A stretch of 64,000 nucleotides of DNA from Clostridiales bacterium (GTDB lineage Bacteria > Bacillota > Clostridia > Christensenellales > Aristaeellaceae): positions 310,001-374,000 of the forward strand of contig CP069419.1 of assembly GCA_017569285.1 (NCBI GenBank), in the 5' to 3' direction. Position 1 is the stretch's first letter; every line of letters begins with the position of its first letter. The notes beneath the pieces are model-generated. The model was not told the DNA's origin. It was given only the letters and a program-made list of their open reading frames with translations, and searched no databases. The translations under genes were made by a program, and so were the position numbers. Shown in pieces: positions 9,253-18,525 of the stretch.

Positions 9253-10437
9253 ATGGACCAGTCCGCTGTTCATTTTGCCCACCGGTTTGACAATGTATCC
9301 GGAAGCGCTATCCGGGAAATCTTCAAGATCATTGCGCAGCCCGGCATGATCTCGTTTGCCGGCGGCAATCCTTCCCTCAATGCCCTTCCCGACAGGCTGG
9401 TTTCCGAGCTGGCCGTCGATGTCCTGGCACAGAACGGGAAAGCGATCCTGCAGTACGGGGCAACGGAGGGATACGCGCCTTTCCTGGAGAGCCTTCATGC
9501 TTATGCTGCGGATATGCTGAAGTGTGAAATCCCGGCCGTCCTGCCGGTTACCGGTTCCACCCAGGCGATGGACCTGCTCTGCAAGGCCATGATTGATCCC
9601 GGTGACACGATTCTGGTGGAAAATCCTTCCTTCCTGGGCAATCTCCAGTGCATGAAGCTTTATCAGGCCAACCTGGTGCCGGTGGAAAGCGATGGAGACG
9701 GGCTGCTTCCGGATGATCTCGAAGCGAAAATCCGGCAGCACCATCCCAAGATGCTCTACACGATTCCGACATTCCAGAACCCGACCGGGAAGACGCTTCC
9801 GGCAGACCGCCGCAGGCGTATTGCGGAGCTTGCCAATGAGTACCATGTCGTGGTGGCGGAGGATGATCCGTACCGTGATCTTCGCTATACAGGCTCTCCG
9901 CTTCCTTCCATCAAGAGTTCCGATACAGATGGATGGGTGATGTTCCTCGGCAGTTTCAGCAAGATCATTTCTCCCGGCCTGCGCGTCGGTTTCATGGCCG
10001 GCGATGCGTCCATCATCCGGAAATGCACGGTCGGCAAGCAGTCCACTGACGTCCATACAGCCAACCTGAACCAGGCGGTTGTGGACCAGTTCATTCGCCG
10101 CGGTCTGCTGCCGGGCCATATCGCTTCCATCTGCGCCGAGTACGGAAAGAAGATGAAGCTGATGCTGGACCAGCTTTCCGCATTCCCCGGCGGCGTCTCC
10201 TATACAAAGCCGGAAGGCGGCCTGTTCATCTGGGCGGAACTTCCGGAGAACATCAGCGCGCTTGACATGCTGACCAAAGCCATCGATAAAAAGGTTGCCT
10301 TTGTCCCCGGCACGCATTTCTGTGTCGGCGGCGGCCACGAAAACACCATTCGGCTGAACTTCTCCAACAGTACCGAAGAACAGATCATAACCGGCATGGG
10401 CATCCTGAAGGACCTGATTGCCGAAGCAATACGATAA
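9253..10437 (+). CDS. PLP-dependent aminotransferase, class I/II (2-aminoadipate/aromatic type)
   Basis: A fold-type I aminotransferase of 394 aa, related to the LysN/ARO8-like group. The Schiff-base lysine is K237 in GSFSKIISPG; NPTGKTLP and ITPVTGST-like cofactor motifs are present. The ATG at 9253 has GAAGGAGG just upstream. A longer open frame from 8941 only reads through the promoter and T-box leader. Control by a tyrosine T-box and the location directly before tyrS suggest it acts on aromatic amino acids, most likely tyrosine formation or salvage from the 2-oxo acid; that substrate is inference. The family also includes 2-aminoadipate and broad-range enzymes. Confidence 0.9.
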   Translation: MDQSAVHFAHRFDNVSGSAIREIFKIIAQPGMISFAGGNPSLNALPDRLVSELAVDVLAQNGKAILQYGATEGYAPFLESLHAYAADMLKCEIPAVLPVTGSTQAMDLLCKAMIDPGDTILVENPSFLGNLQCMKLYQANLVPVESDGDGLLPDDLEAKIRQHHPKMLYTIPTFQNPTGKTLPADRRRRIAELANEYHVVVAEDDPYRDLRYTGSPLPSIKSSDTDGWVMFLGSFSKIISPGLRVGFMAGDASIIRKCTVGKQSTDVHTANLNQAVVDQFIRRGLLPGHIASICAEYGKKMKLMLDQLSAFPGGVSYTKPEGGLFIWAELPENISALDMLTKAIDKKVAFVPGTHFCVGGGHENTIRLNFSNSTEEQIITGMGILKDLIAEAIR

Positions 10438-10449
10438 GGAGGAATCCCC

Positions 10450-11679
10450 ATGGAACACATTCTCGACATTCTGAAAGAGCGCGGCTTTATCGCGCAGGTT
10501 ACATTTGAGGATGAACTGTACGAGCAGCTGAAGAATCCGACCGTTTTCTATGTCGGCTTTGACCCGACTGCCGACAGCCTCCATATCGGCCATTATATCC
10601 CGATTATGGCGATGGCGCATATGCAGCGGGCCGGCCATAAGCCCATCGCCCTGATGGGCGGCGGAACCGCCATGATCGGCGATCCGTCCGGCAAAACCGA
10701 TATGCGGAAAATGCTGACCACCGAAGCAATCGACCACAACGTTGAATGCATCAAGAAGCAGATGTCCCGCTTCCTTGATTTCAGTGACGGGAAAGCCGTC
10801 ATCGTAAATAACGGGGACTGGCTGCGCCACCTGAACTTTATTGAGTTTATGCGGGATATCGGCTCCCAGTTCTCCGTCAACAAAATGCTCACCGCAGACT
10901 GCTACAAAGCCCGTATGGCAACTGAGAACGGCCTCAGCTTCCTGGAATTCACCTACATGCTGATGCAGAGCTATGACTTCCTCGAACTGTTCCACCGCTT
11001 TGGCTGCCGGCTGGAAATGGGCGGCAACGACCAGTGGAGCAACATGCTCGGCGGTGCGGACCTGGTCCGGAAAAAGGAGGGCGAAAAGGCTTTTGCCTGC
11101 ACCTTCCAGCTGCTCCTGACCCATGACGGCCGGAAAATGGGCAAAACGGAAGCCGGCGCACTCTGGCTGGATCCGGTCAAAACCTCTCCCTATCAGTTCT
11201 ACCAGTACTGGAGGAACGTGGATGACAAGGACGTGGAAAAGTGCCTTGCCCTGCTGACCTTCCTGCCCATGGATGAAGTGCGCCGCCTGGGTGCTCTCCG
11301 GGATTCTGAAATCAACGAGGCCAAGAAGGTCCTGGCCTATGAAGTCACCAAGCTGGTTCATGGTGAAGAAGAAGCCCGGAAAGCCGCGGATGCATCCGCT
11401 TCTCTCTTCGGCGGCGGCGCTTCCATGGAGAATGTCCCGACCCTGGAGGTTTCAGAAGCGGAGCTGAACGAGGATGCCCGTGTTTCCACAATGCTGGTCC
11501 GTTCCGGCCTCTGCAAGAGCCAGAGCGATGCCCGGAAACAGATCGAGCAGAACGCGGTCTCCCTGGATGACAGCAAGGTGACCGATCCGGCTGCGCAGAT
11601 TTCCGTCTCGCAGCTGAAAGAGGACGGAATCCTCCTGAAAAAAGGCAAGAAGGGATTCTGCCGCATCAAGCTGGCATGA
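10450..11679 (+). CDS. tyrS: Tyrosyl-tRNA synthetase
   Basis: Charges tRNA-Tyr with tyrosine. Class I signature HIGH at residues 45-48, KMGKT (KMSKS equivalent) at about 229-233, and a C-terminal S4-type RNA-binding domain beginning near [10 protein letters not shown]. Length 409 aa is normal. An AAGGAGG site spans the 12-base gap after the aminotransferase, so both are made from the T-box-regulated transcript. Overlaps the next gene by four bases (ATGA). Confidence 0.97.
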   Translation: MEHILDILKERGFIAQVTFEDELYEQLKNPTVFYVGFDPTADSLHIGHYIPIMAMAHMQRAGHKPIALMGGGTAMIGDPSGKTDMRKMLTTEAIDHNVECIKKQMSRFLDFSDGKAVIVNNGDWLRHLNFIEFMRDIGSQFSVNKMLTADCYKARMATENGLSFLEFTYMLMQSYDFLELFHRFGCRLEMGGNDQWSNMLGGADLVRKKEGEKAFACTFQLLLTHDGRKMGKTEAGALWLDPVKTSPYQFYQYWRNVDDKDVEKCLALLTFLPMDEVRRLGALRDSEINEAKKVLAYEVTKLVHGEEEARKAADASASLFGGGASMENVPTLEVSEAELNEDARVSTMLVRSGLCKSQSDARKQIEQNAVSLDDSKVTDPAAQISVSQLKEDGILLKKGKKGFCRIKLA

Positions 11680-12332
11680 AAGACTCGTATATTACCGTAA
11701 AATCATCGGCCTCCGATGAATTCACAATCGAAAAAAGCCGGTTCATCGGCTATGCATGTCCCTGTGCGACAGAAAGCGAAGCCCTGTCCTTCCTGCAGTC
11801 CGTCCGCGATCAGCACCACGGGGCAACACACCACTGCTATGCGTATATCATCGGTGAAAACGCCGGGATTATGCGGTACAGTGACGACGGAGAGCCCGGC
11901 GGTACCGCCGGGCTCCCGATTGTCGAAGTGATGAAATCTTCGCATGTGGTAAATTGCTGTGTGGTTGTCGTCCGGTATTTCGGCGGTGTCCTGCTGGGGA
12001 CCGGCGGCCTTGTCCGTGCCTATACGCAGGGCTGTAAAACAGCCCTGAACGCAGCCGGAATCGCCAGGATGGAGCTGACTTCCCGGATGCTCTGCGACAT
12101 TCCGTATTCCTGCTGGGACTCACTCTGCCACGCTGCCGGGAACCTGCCCGTCCGGATTGAAAATCCCGAGTTTGCCTCCTCCATCACATTTACCCTCGCC
12201 GTCCGCACACGGGACCTGGCTTCCGTAACAGATGCCCTGAACCGTGTTACCGGCCGGAAAATCGAAATGATTCCGGGGGAAGAGCTGTACGTTCCATGGG
12301 AAGTGGAGAAATCCGGCCCGTCAGGCGATTGA
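11676..12332 (+). CDS. YigZ/IMPACT family protein
   Basis: A 218-aa protein of the YigZ family (UPF0029), related to the IMPACT translation-regulator domain. [12 protein letters not shown] and [17 protein letters not shown] are typical family motifs in the N-terminal half; the C-terminal domain of about 70 residues resembles the EF-G domain IV/V-like fold described for this family. Biochemical role is unsettled. Translationally coupled to tyrS by an ATGA overlap and convergent with deoD (12-base 3' overlap). Confidence 0.92.
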   Translation: MKDSYITVKSSASDEFTIEKSRFIGYACPCATESEALSFLQSVRDQHHGATHHCYAYIIGENAGIMRYSDDGEPGGTAGLPIVEVMKSSHVVNCCVVVVRYFGGVLLGTGGLVRAYTQGCKTALNAAGIARMELTSRMLCDIPYSCWDSLCHAAGNLPVRIENPEFASSITFTLAVRTRDLASVTDALNRVTGRKIEMIPGEELYVPWEVEKSGPSGD

Positions 12333-13037
12333 AAGGGCCAGTTCCATCATTTTGGTGAAACCTTCCTGCCGTTCTTCCGCACTGGTAATCTCTCCGGTAA
12401 CCAGGCTGTCGGAAATCGTACAGATACAGAGCGCGTTTTTGCCTGCCCGCGCGGCGTTCAGATAGAGCGCCGCGCTTTCCATTTCAATTGCAAGCACGCC
12501 CTGCCTTGCCAGTACTTCATTTTCCTCTTTGCTGATGTCCGAATAGAACATATCACTGCTGAAAACAGGTCCGGCAAATGCCCGGATTCCCATTTCTTCC
12601 GCCTTGTCCATCGCTTTGCGGAGCAGATCATAGCTGCAGCACGGCGCGGCACTGCCTGTAAAACCGAATGCTTTGATATATCCGGAATTGGTGTAGGCGC
12701 TCATGCCGATTACAATATCCCTTACCTTGATTTCAGGGCGAAGCGCACCTGCACTGCCGATCCGGATGATATTGTCCACATTGTAAAAATTGAACAGCTC
12801 ATAGGAATAGATTCCGATGGACGGGCATCCCATGCCGCTGGCCATCACGGATACCCTTTTCCCATGCCAGGTTCCGGTATATCCCTGGACTCCGCGGACA
12901 TTGTTGACAAGTACCGCATTCTCCAGGTAATGTTCCGCAAGGAATTTTGCCCGCATCGGGTCTCCGGGCATCAGGACAGTTTTTGCAAAATCGTTCTCTC
13001 CTGCAGTGATGTGGGGGGTCGGGATATTGGGATTCAT
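12321..13037 (-). CDS. deoD: Purine-nucleoside phosphorylase, DeoD type
   Basis: Phosphorolyses purine (deoxy)ribonucleosides to free base and (deoxy)ribose-1-phosphate. The hexameric low-molecular-weight PNP family is clear from PTPHI near the start, MPGDPMRAK (phosphate binding), GMGCPSIGIYSYEL and EMESAALY. Length 238 aa is standard. It lies 19 bases downstream of a TetR-type regulator on the same strand, probably the last gene of a four-gene transcript. Confidence 0.96.
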   Translation of the reverse strand: MNPNIPTPHITAGENDFAKTVLMPGDPMRAKFLAEHYLENAVLVNNVRGVQGYTGTWHGKRVSVMASGMGCPSIGIYSYELFNFYNVDNIIRIGSAGALRPEIKVRDIVIGMSAYTNSGYIKAFGFTGSAAPCCSYDLLRKAMDKAEEMGIRAFAGPVFSSDMFYSDISKEENEVLARQGVLAIEMESAALYLNAARAGKNALCICTISDSLVTGEITSAEERQEGFTKMMELALSIA

Positions 13038-13056
13038 GTTTCAGTCCTCCTTATGA

Positions 13057-13767
13057 TTAATGTTGACGATTCCAGGAATAATGAATCTGTTCGGTCAGGC
13101 GGATCAGTTCATCCAGATTCATCAGGCGGATGGATCCGAATGGAGCAGACAGCAGTCTTTCCACAGAATGGCGGTAATGCTCGGTCAGGCTGAGCAGTTC
13201 GGCAGGATCCGTCTCCGATCCGGCCTGTTCATTCCGGATAATGAGCATACAGATCCGGATCCAGCAGTCATGAATCACCAGCCAGCACATTTCTGCGGAG
13301 TGCTGCGGATCTGTACAGTAAAACTCACCGGTTTCATTCCCGCGTTCGATCTCCTTCACTGTGGACGGCAGCATCATTTCCGTCAGTGCATCCGCATAGC
13401 CGGCTCGGACCTGTCTTCCCTCCGGAAGGGTGAAAACCGGAAGAAGCATCCTCAGGAAAGACAGGTTTTCCCCGTTCAGGGGCATTGCGCCGGAAAAAAG
13501 CCGGTTGATGTTCTCAGCTGCCGGCATGCTGTCCGTAAGGCCCGAAAGGATCTGTTCCATTCCGTTTTTTGCACGGGTCCGGCATATTTCCTCCAGCAGC
13601 AGTTCCTTGCTGGCATAATGATGGTAGAAACTGCCCTTGCTGGTATGCAGTGCATCCAGGATATCCTGGACGCTGGTTGTTTCGTATCCATTCCGGCAGA
13701 ACATCGTCTCTGCTGTCTGCAGGATAACCTGCTTTTTGATATCCCCTTTTTTCAACTTGTTATTCAC
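13057..13767 (-). CDS. TetR/AcrR family transcriptional regulator
   Basis: A 236-aa one-component repressor-type protein. The N-terminal helix-turn-helix (about residues 10-60) has the TetR signature TTSVQDILDALHTSKGSFYH. The remaining helical domain should bind an unknown ligand. It is encoded between a flavoprotein and deoD in a tightly spaced minus-strand series (12 and 19 base gaps), so it may control that transcript, but no operator palindrome was identified. Start is an ATG preceded by GGAGGTG. Confidence 0.9.
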   Translation of the reverse strand: MNNKLKKGDIKKQVILQTAETMFCRNGYETTSVQDILDALHTSKGSFYHHYASKELLLEEICRTRAKNGMEQILSGLTDSMPAAENINRLFSGAMPLNGENLSFLRMLLPVFTLPEGRQVRAGYADALTEMMLPSTVKEIERGNETGEFYCTDPQHSAEMCWLVIHDCWIRICMLIIRNEQAGSETDPAELLSLTEHYRHSVERLLSAPFGSIRLMNLDELIRLTEQIHYSWNRQH

Positions 13768-13779
13768 CTCCTCCGGATT

Positions 13780-15012
13780 TCAGAAATCCGGTTTACGCCC
13801 GTTCAGTCCGGCCAGGATGCCGGAACCGAACGCAAACATCAGATTAAACCCGCCGCAGTCTCCGTCCACATCCAGAATTTCCCCGGCTGCATGCAGGCCG
13901 GGTACCAGAACGGATTCCAGGGTATCCGGCCGGAATTCTTCACAGGCAGCTCCGCCTGCCGTCACCTGGGCATTTTCCATTCCCCGGGTGCCGGTTACTG
14001 TGATCCGGTAATGATGCATCGTGTAAATCAGTGCGGGGATGATTTCCCCGGGGATTTCTCCCAGTTTTTCACCGTGCAGGGGAACTCCCGCCTGTTTCAT
14101 CACCGCATAGGATATCCTGGAAGGGACCAGCCCGACCAGCATCGTCTGTGCTTCCATATCCGCATAGCATTTCATCCGCCGGATCAGCTCTTCCGACAGG
14201 GCGGTATCATCCGGGAACAACCGGTCTGCGATGTCCAGTTCCAGGCAGCATCCTTCTCCGGAAATAAACCTTGCGCACTGCATCACACAGATTCCGCTGA
14301 CACCGGTGTCAGAAAAAAGGACTTCTCCGGATTCCCGGTGCAATTCTTTTCCGGACGGATCAGTCAGGGTTACAGTGCACCGGATCCGGATTCCGGACAG
14401 CCCGGATATACTCCGGCGGTCTGTTTCAACGGGAACAAGGGCCGGAAATAAAGGATGAATTGCGTGACCGAATCCCTTCAGGATCCCGTAACCGCTTTCC
14501 GCACTGCCGGGTTTCAGCGCCGCCGCTCCTCCCGCCGCCACGATGACCCTGCGGGCACGGATTCTGTTCCCGTTCTCCGCTTCCAGAAGAAAAAAACCGT
14601 CGTTTCCTTTCCGGCACAGGCGGATTCGCGTATTCAGGCATATCTCTGCTTTCCGGCTTCCGATCTCCCGCCTGAGCACATCCAGGACAGACGCGGCCTG
14701 GTATGTGCACGGATAAACACGGCCGTCACTCTCCCGGGCAAGCGCCAGTCCGATACAACTCCAGAAACGGGTCTGCTCCGCAGCTCCGCAGCGGGAGATC
14801 ACGTTTTCCGCAAAGGAAGCGCCCCCATAATACCGGGGAATGCCCGCATTCATCAGATTGCACCGTCCGTTCCCGGAAGCCAGAATTTTCCGGCCGATGG
14901 AGGAGGCGCCTTCCAGAACAATCACACGGTCACCCAGCCGGGACGCCGCTGCGCAAGCCGCCAGTCCCGCCGCGCCGCCGCCGATGATGGCCAGATCGTA
15001 GATATTCTCCAT
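13780..15012 (-). CDS. NAD(P)/FAD-dependent oxidoreductase (HI0933/BaiN-like)
   Basis: A 410-aa flavoprotein of the HI0933/BaiN family. The dinucleotide-binding motif IIGGGAAGLAACAAASRLGD begins at residue 9; GNGRCNLMNAG near residue 48 is typical of the family, as is the C-terminal GEILDVDGDCGGFNLMFAFG. Members include BaiN-type bile-acid reductase candidates and proteins of unknown substrate, so the reaction cannot be assigned here. Sits between a trmN6-like gene and a TetR regulator. Confidence 0.9.
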   Translation of the reverse strand: MENIYDLAIIGGGAAGLAACAAASRLGDRVIVLEGASSIGRKILASGNGRCNLMNAGIPRYYGGASFAENVISRCGAAEQTRFWSCIGLALARESDGRVYPCTYQAASVLDVLRREIGSRKAEICLNTRIRLCRKGNDGFFLLEAENGNRIRARRVIVAAGGAAALKPGSAESGYGILKGFGHAIHPLFPALVPVETDRRSISGLSGIRIRCTVTLTDPSGKELHRESGEVLFSDTGVSGICVMQCARFISGEGCCLELDIADRLFPDDTALSEELIRRMKCYADMEAQTMLVGLVPSRISYAVMKQAGVPLHGEKLGEIPGEIIPALIYTMHHYRITVTGTRGMENAQVTAGGAACEEFRPDTLESVLVPGLHAAGEILDVDGDCGGFNLMFAFGSGILAGLNGRKPDF

Positions 15013-15036
15013 TCCGTCATACTTCCTTGTGTCAAT

Positions 15037-15792
15037 TCAGACCGGATTCTGTTCCTGTATATGATAAATAGACTTGAGTTTGTTTGTCAAGTGCATGCTG
15101 TTGTCGTAAATTATCAGCGGAGCCATGGGCTTCAGGGTTGGCCGTGCATCCTTTACTCCTTCAATCAGCACCAGGTTCGCGGGCTTGTTTTCCCGGGGAT
15201 ACACCAGCTGGAAGCGTTTGGGCTCCAGATGGCACCGGCGCATCATTTCCATCGCCTGCAGCATCTGCGGAGCCGGATACACCATGCTGAATTTTCCCTT
15301 TCCCCGCAGGATCCGGAATGCGGCAGTAAAAAACCGGCAGAGGGTATCTTCCTCCTGGTTCCTTGCTGTCGCCCGATCGGGAAACGGGCTCGTCAGCGAA
15401 GCCCCGTGTATCCCGTAGGGCGGATTGCAGATTACCGCATCGACACTGCAGGGAGGAAGCAGCCGGTCTGCGTTTCCGGCATCCCCGCAGATGATGGACA
15501 CTCTGTCTTCCAGGTGATTGAGCACCATCGTCCGGGATGCCATTTCGCAATACTCTTCCTGAATCTCAATCGCCCGGAAAAGCTGCCCTTTATCTCTTCC
15601 AATGAGCAGAAGCGGAAGAATTCCTGTTCCCGTTCCGAAATCCGCCACTGTATCCTCTTTCCGGACTGCTGCAAAATCAGCAAGCAGTACGGAATCCATT
15701 CCAAACCTGAATCCCGTTTTTTTCTGCAGCAGCTGAAGTCCGCCCAGCTGCAGATCCTCCACCGTCTCATCTTCACGAATCAATTGATCCAA
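15037..15792 (-). CDS. trmN6: tRNA1(Val) (adenine-37-N6)-methyltransferase family protein
   Basis: A class I SAM-dependent N6-adenine methyltransferase of the TrmN6/YfiC type, expected to modify A37 of a tRNA. Motif I is ADFGTGTGILPL and the catalytic NPPYG motif is present. I placed the start at the TTG at 15792 (251 aa), which has GGAGG nine bases upstream; an earlier TTG at 15819 would lie in the terminator hairpin and lacks a ribosome site. It begins just after the terminator that ends the glg operon. Confidence 0.88.
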   Translation of the reverse strand: MDQLIREDETVEDLQLGGLQLLQKKTGFRFGMDSVLLADFAAVRKEDTVADFGTGTGILPLLLIGRDKGQLFRAIEIQEEYCEMASRTMVLNHLEDRVSIICGDAGNADRLLPPCSVDAVICNPPYGIHGASLTSPFPDRATARNQEEDTLCRFFTAAFRILRGKGKFSMVYPAPQMLQAMEMMRRCHLEPKRFQLVYPRENKPANLVLIEGVKDARPTLKPMAPLIIYDNSMHLTNKLKSIYHIQEQNPV

Positions 15793-15818
15793 AGTCGCTT
15801 GCCTCCATGCATTTTTCA

Positions 15819-15851
15819 AAAAGAGATGCGCACGTTCGGCGCATCTCTTTT
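15819..15851 (-). terminator. Intrinsic terminator after glgA
   Basis: A 13-bp perfect stem, AAAAGAGATGCGC pairing GCGCATCTCTTTT, with a seven-base loop. Its T-rich ends serve either direction. It separates glgCDA from the trmN6 transcript. Confidence 0.85.
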
Positions 15852-15868
15852 ATAGCATCTGCAACCTG

Positions 15869-17368
15869 TTACAGGTCTTCCATCACCACCGGATTCTTTT
15901 CAGGAACCCGGGGCGGTTCTTCCGGCTTTTTCTCTGCAAACAGATCCTGGTAAATCTTCATATATTCACCGGCGGAATGAGTCCAGCTGTAGTCCCCTTC
16001 CATTCCGCGCCTCTGGATAATCTTCCAGATATCCTGATGATGCAGGTAATAATCCACTGCGCGCTCAATCGTATGCAGCATATCATGCGCGTTATAGTTG
16101 AAGAATGTGAATCCGTTTCCTTCACCGGAGAACTCATTGTAGCTCAGCACGGTGTCCCGCAGTCCGCCGGTTTCCCGAACGATCGGAACCGTACCGTACC
16201 GCATCGCAATCATCTGGCTCAGACCGCATGGTTCAAACTGGCTGGGCATCAGGAACATGTCCGCGCCGGCATAAATCTTATGGGCCAGCGCGTGATCCAT
16301 CGTAAACCGGGCGGCTACCCTGCCCTTGTATTCTCCTTCTGCCCAGCTGAACAGGTTGAAATACCGGCCTTCACCCATTCCCAGGACCACCAGCTGGATA
16401 TCCTGCCGCATAATATCGGCAATCACATAGTCCACCAGGTCCAGGCCCTTCTGGTTGCTCAATCGCCCGACCATTCCGATAATCGGGACATCCGGACGCA
16501 CATCGAGGCCCAGTTCCTCCTGGAGGGCTTTCTTGCATGCTGCTTTTCCGGTCAGGTCATCCATGGAATAGACAGACGCGATTCTCTGATCTTTCGCCGG
16601 GTCATAATCCGCCATGTCAATTCCGTTCAGGACACCGTGCAGGTCGCCTTTCCGTGCCCGGAGGAGGCCGTCCAGCCGCTCCCCGTAATACGCAGTCTGG
16701 ATTTCTTCGGAATAGGACGGACTGACGGTCGTAATCGCATCGCTGTAGACCAGCGCCGCCTTCAGGAAGTTGGCACATCCGAAGCATTCCAGTTTGTCAT
16801 CCGTCCAGAGGCTGTCACCGAGCCCCAGGATATCCTGGACTTCACGGATTCCGAAGATGCCCTGATACTGGAGGTTATGGATGGTAAAGACCGTTTTGAT
16901 TTTCCCGTAGAACGGCAGGTGGGCATACTGGATCTTCAGGAGCGCGGGCACCATGCCGCTCTGCCAGTCATGGGCATGGATCACATCCGGCTGGAAATCA
17001 ATCAGCGGCAGCATATTCAGGACGCCGCGGCAGAAGAAGCCGAACCGTTCATATTCATCGCCGCCCATTCCGTAGATGTACGGTCTTCCGAAATAGAACT
17101 TGTTATCCATGAAGTACCAGGTAACTCCGTCCATTTCGATCTTTTCGATTCCGCAGTACTGACGGCGCCAGCCCAGCTGAACCTCGAAGTCGCATACGTG
17201 AACCATTTTTTCCGTGTACTCCTGCGGAATTGCACTGAAATCCGGAATGATTACACGGACATCATGCCCCTGCGCAGCGAGCACGGGAGCCAGTGCACCG
17301 ACCACGTCAGCCAGACCGCCGGTTTTGACAAACGGTACAGACTCACTGGCAGTAAACAGGATTTTCAC
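15869..17368 (-). CDS. glgA: Glycogen synthase (ADP-glucose dependent)
   Basis: A GT5-family glycosyltransferase that transfers glucose from ADP-glucose to alpha-1,4-glucan. The N-terminal KTGGLADVVGAL loop binds ADP-glucose; the C-terminal GT-B half carries PSQFEPCGLSQMIAMRYGT and RETGGLRDTV. Length 499 aa, with a short Glu/Pro-rich tail of about 20 residues beyond the usual end. Follows glgD by 12 bases in a dedicated glycogen operon and is followed by a terminator. Confidence 0.97.
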   Translation of the reverse strand: MKILFTASESVPFVKTGGLADVVGALAPVLAAQGHDVRVIIPDFSAIPQEYTEKMVHVCDFEVQLGWRRQYCGIEKIEMDGVTWYFMDNKFYFGRPYIYGMGGDEYERFGFFCRGVLNMLPLIDFQPDVIHAHDWQSGMVPALLKIQYAHLPFYGKIKTVFTIHNLQYQGIFGIREVQDILGLGDSLWTDDKLECFGCANFLKAALVYSDAITTVSPSYSEEIQTAYYGERLDGLLRARKGDLHGVLNGIDMADYDPAKDQRIASVYSMDDLTGKAACKKALQEELGLDVRPDVPIIGMVGRLSNQKGLDLVDYVIADIMRQDIQLVVLGMGEGRYFNLFSWAEGEYKGRVAARFTMDHALAHKIYAGADMFLMPSQFEPCGLSQMIAMRYGTVPIVRETGGLRDTVLSYNEFSGEGNGFTFFNYNAHDMLHTIERAVDYYLHHQDIWKIIQRRGMEGDYSWTHSAGEYMKIYQDLFAEKKPEEPPRVPEKNPVVMEDL

Positions 17369-17380
17369 GATGATTCCTCC

Positions 17381-18502
17381 TTAAATCACAACATTCTTGC
17401 CGATTACAATCGGATATGCTTCCGGTCCGATCAGGCGGGCATTCTGCCGGATAATCGCTTCCTTGTCCAGGATGCAGTTTTCAATATAGGCTCCCTCCTG
17501 CACCTGGCCATCCTGCATGATGATACAGTTTTTGACGTGGGCATTTGGAGCGATCTTGACGCCGCGGAAAAGCACGCTGTTTTCCACTTTTCCTTCAATC
17601 TGGCAGCCGTCTGCCACCAGGGAATTCAGCTCGGTCGAATTGTCACCGTAGTAAGCCGGCATTTCATCGCGGACTTTTGTATAAACCGGAAGCTCGTCCC
17701 GGAACAGTCCCTTCCGCATTTTCGGATCCAGGATCTCCATGTTGAACCGGAAATAGCTCTGGACAGAATCGATATGCCAGCATTTCCCCTTGTATTCATA
17801 AGCATTGATCTTCGCGCTGCGGCTCTGGATCAGGCGGAGGAAAATATCCTTATCCATGGAATGCAGGCCGTGTGCGACTGCTTTGTCCACCAGGTCCAGC
17901 AGCAGTTCGCGTTTCATCACAAACACCTGCATATAGCAGTTCCCGTATGCAGGATGGGTCGGCTGAACCTCCATATCGGTTACGTCGCCGTTCTCCTCAA
18001 CCTTGATATACGTGCCGTACTCATCCCGGATCATGGTGGGATCCTTGGTGTACATCAGGGTGATATCCGCACCTGTTTCCCGGTAAAAACTGATCAGTTC
18101 ATCCAGGCGGGCATTGTACAGGATGTTGCTGTTGCTCAGCACCAGGGTTTCCTGCTTGCTGCGGGTCAGATAGCTGTTGTTGGATCGGAGAGCATCCAGG
18201 ATGCCCGGATACAGTCCGACATTCTCACGCGTCAGGAACGGCGGCAGAATATGAAGGCCCTCATGTTTGCCGTGCAGATCCCATTCCTTGCCGGATCCGA
18301 GATGGTCCATCAGGCTGTGATAATTTTTCTGCATGATCACGCCGATGTTTTTCATTCCGCCGTTCACCATGCTGGAAACCAGGAAGTCAATCACGCGGAA
18401 TCTGCCCGCGACCGGCATGGCGGCGATTGCCCGGGTAATCGTCAGTTCCCGGAGTCTGGCGTCATTTTCACCGGTATAGATAATTCCCATTATATCTTTC
18501 AT
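17381..18502 (-). CDS. glgD: ADP-glucose pyrophosphorylase subunit GlgD
   Basis: The non-catalytic or regulatory partner of GlgC found in Firmicutes heteromeric ADP-glucose pyrophosphorylase. A nucleotidyltransferase fold with a left-handed beta-helix C-terminus, 373 aa. It lacks the GGxGxRL nucleotide loop of GlgC; the equivalent N-terminus reads IIYTGENDARLRELT, as expected for GlgD. 23 bases separate it from glgC. Confidence 0.94.
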   Translation of the reverse strand: MKDIMGIIYTGENDARLRELTITRAIAAMPVAGRFRVIDFLVSSMVNGGMKNIGVIMQKNYHSLMDHLGSGKEWDLHGKHEGLHILPPFLTRENVGLYPGILDALRSNNSYLTRSKQETLVLSNSNILYNARLDELISFYRETGADITLMYTKDPTMIRDEYGTYIKVEENGDVTDMEVQPTHPAYGNCYMQVFVMKRELLLDLVDKAVAHGLHSMDKDIFLRLIQSRSAKINAYEYKGKCWHIDSVQSYFRFNMEILDPKMRKGLFRDELPVYTKVRDEMPAYYGDNSTELNSLVADGCQIEGKVENSVLFRGVKIAPNAHVKNCIIMQDGQVQEGAYIENCILDKEAIIRQNARLIGPEAYPIVIGKNVVI

Positions 18503-18525
18503 TCTATTTCATTCCTTTCCATTTC

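Noticed and set aside
9178-11361. Minus-strand ORF of 727 codons
   Set aside because: Antisense to the aminotransferase and tyrS, no domain and no start signal.
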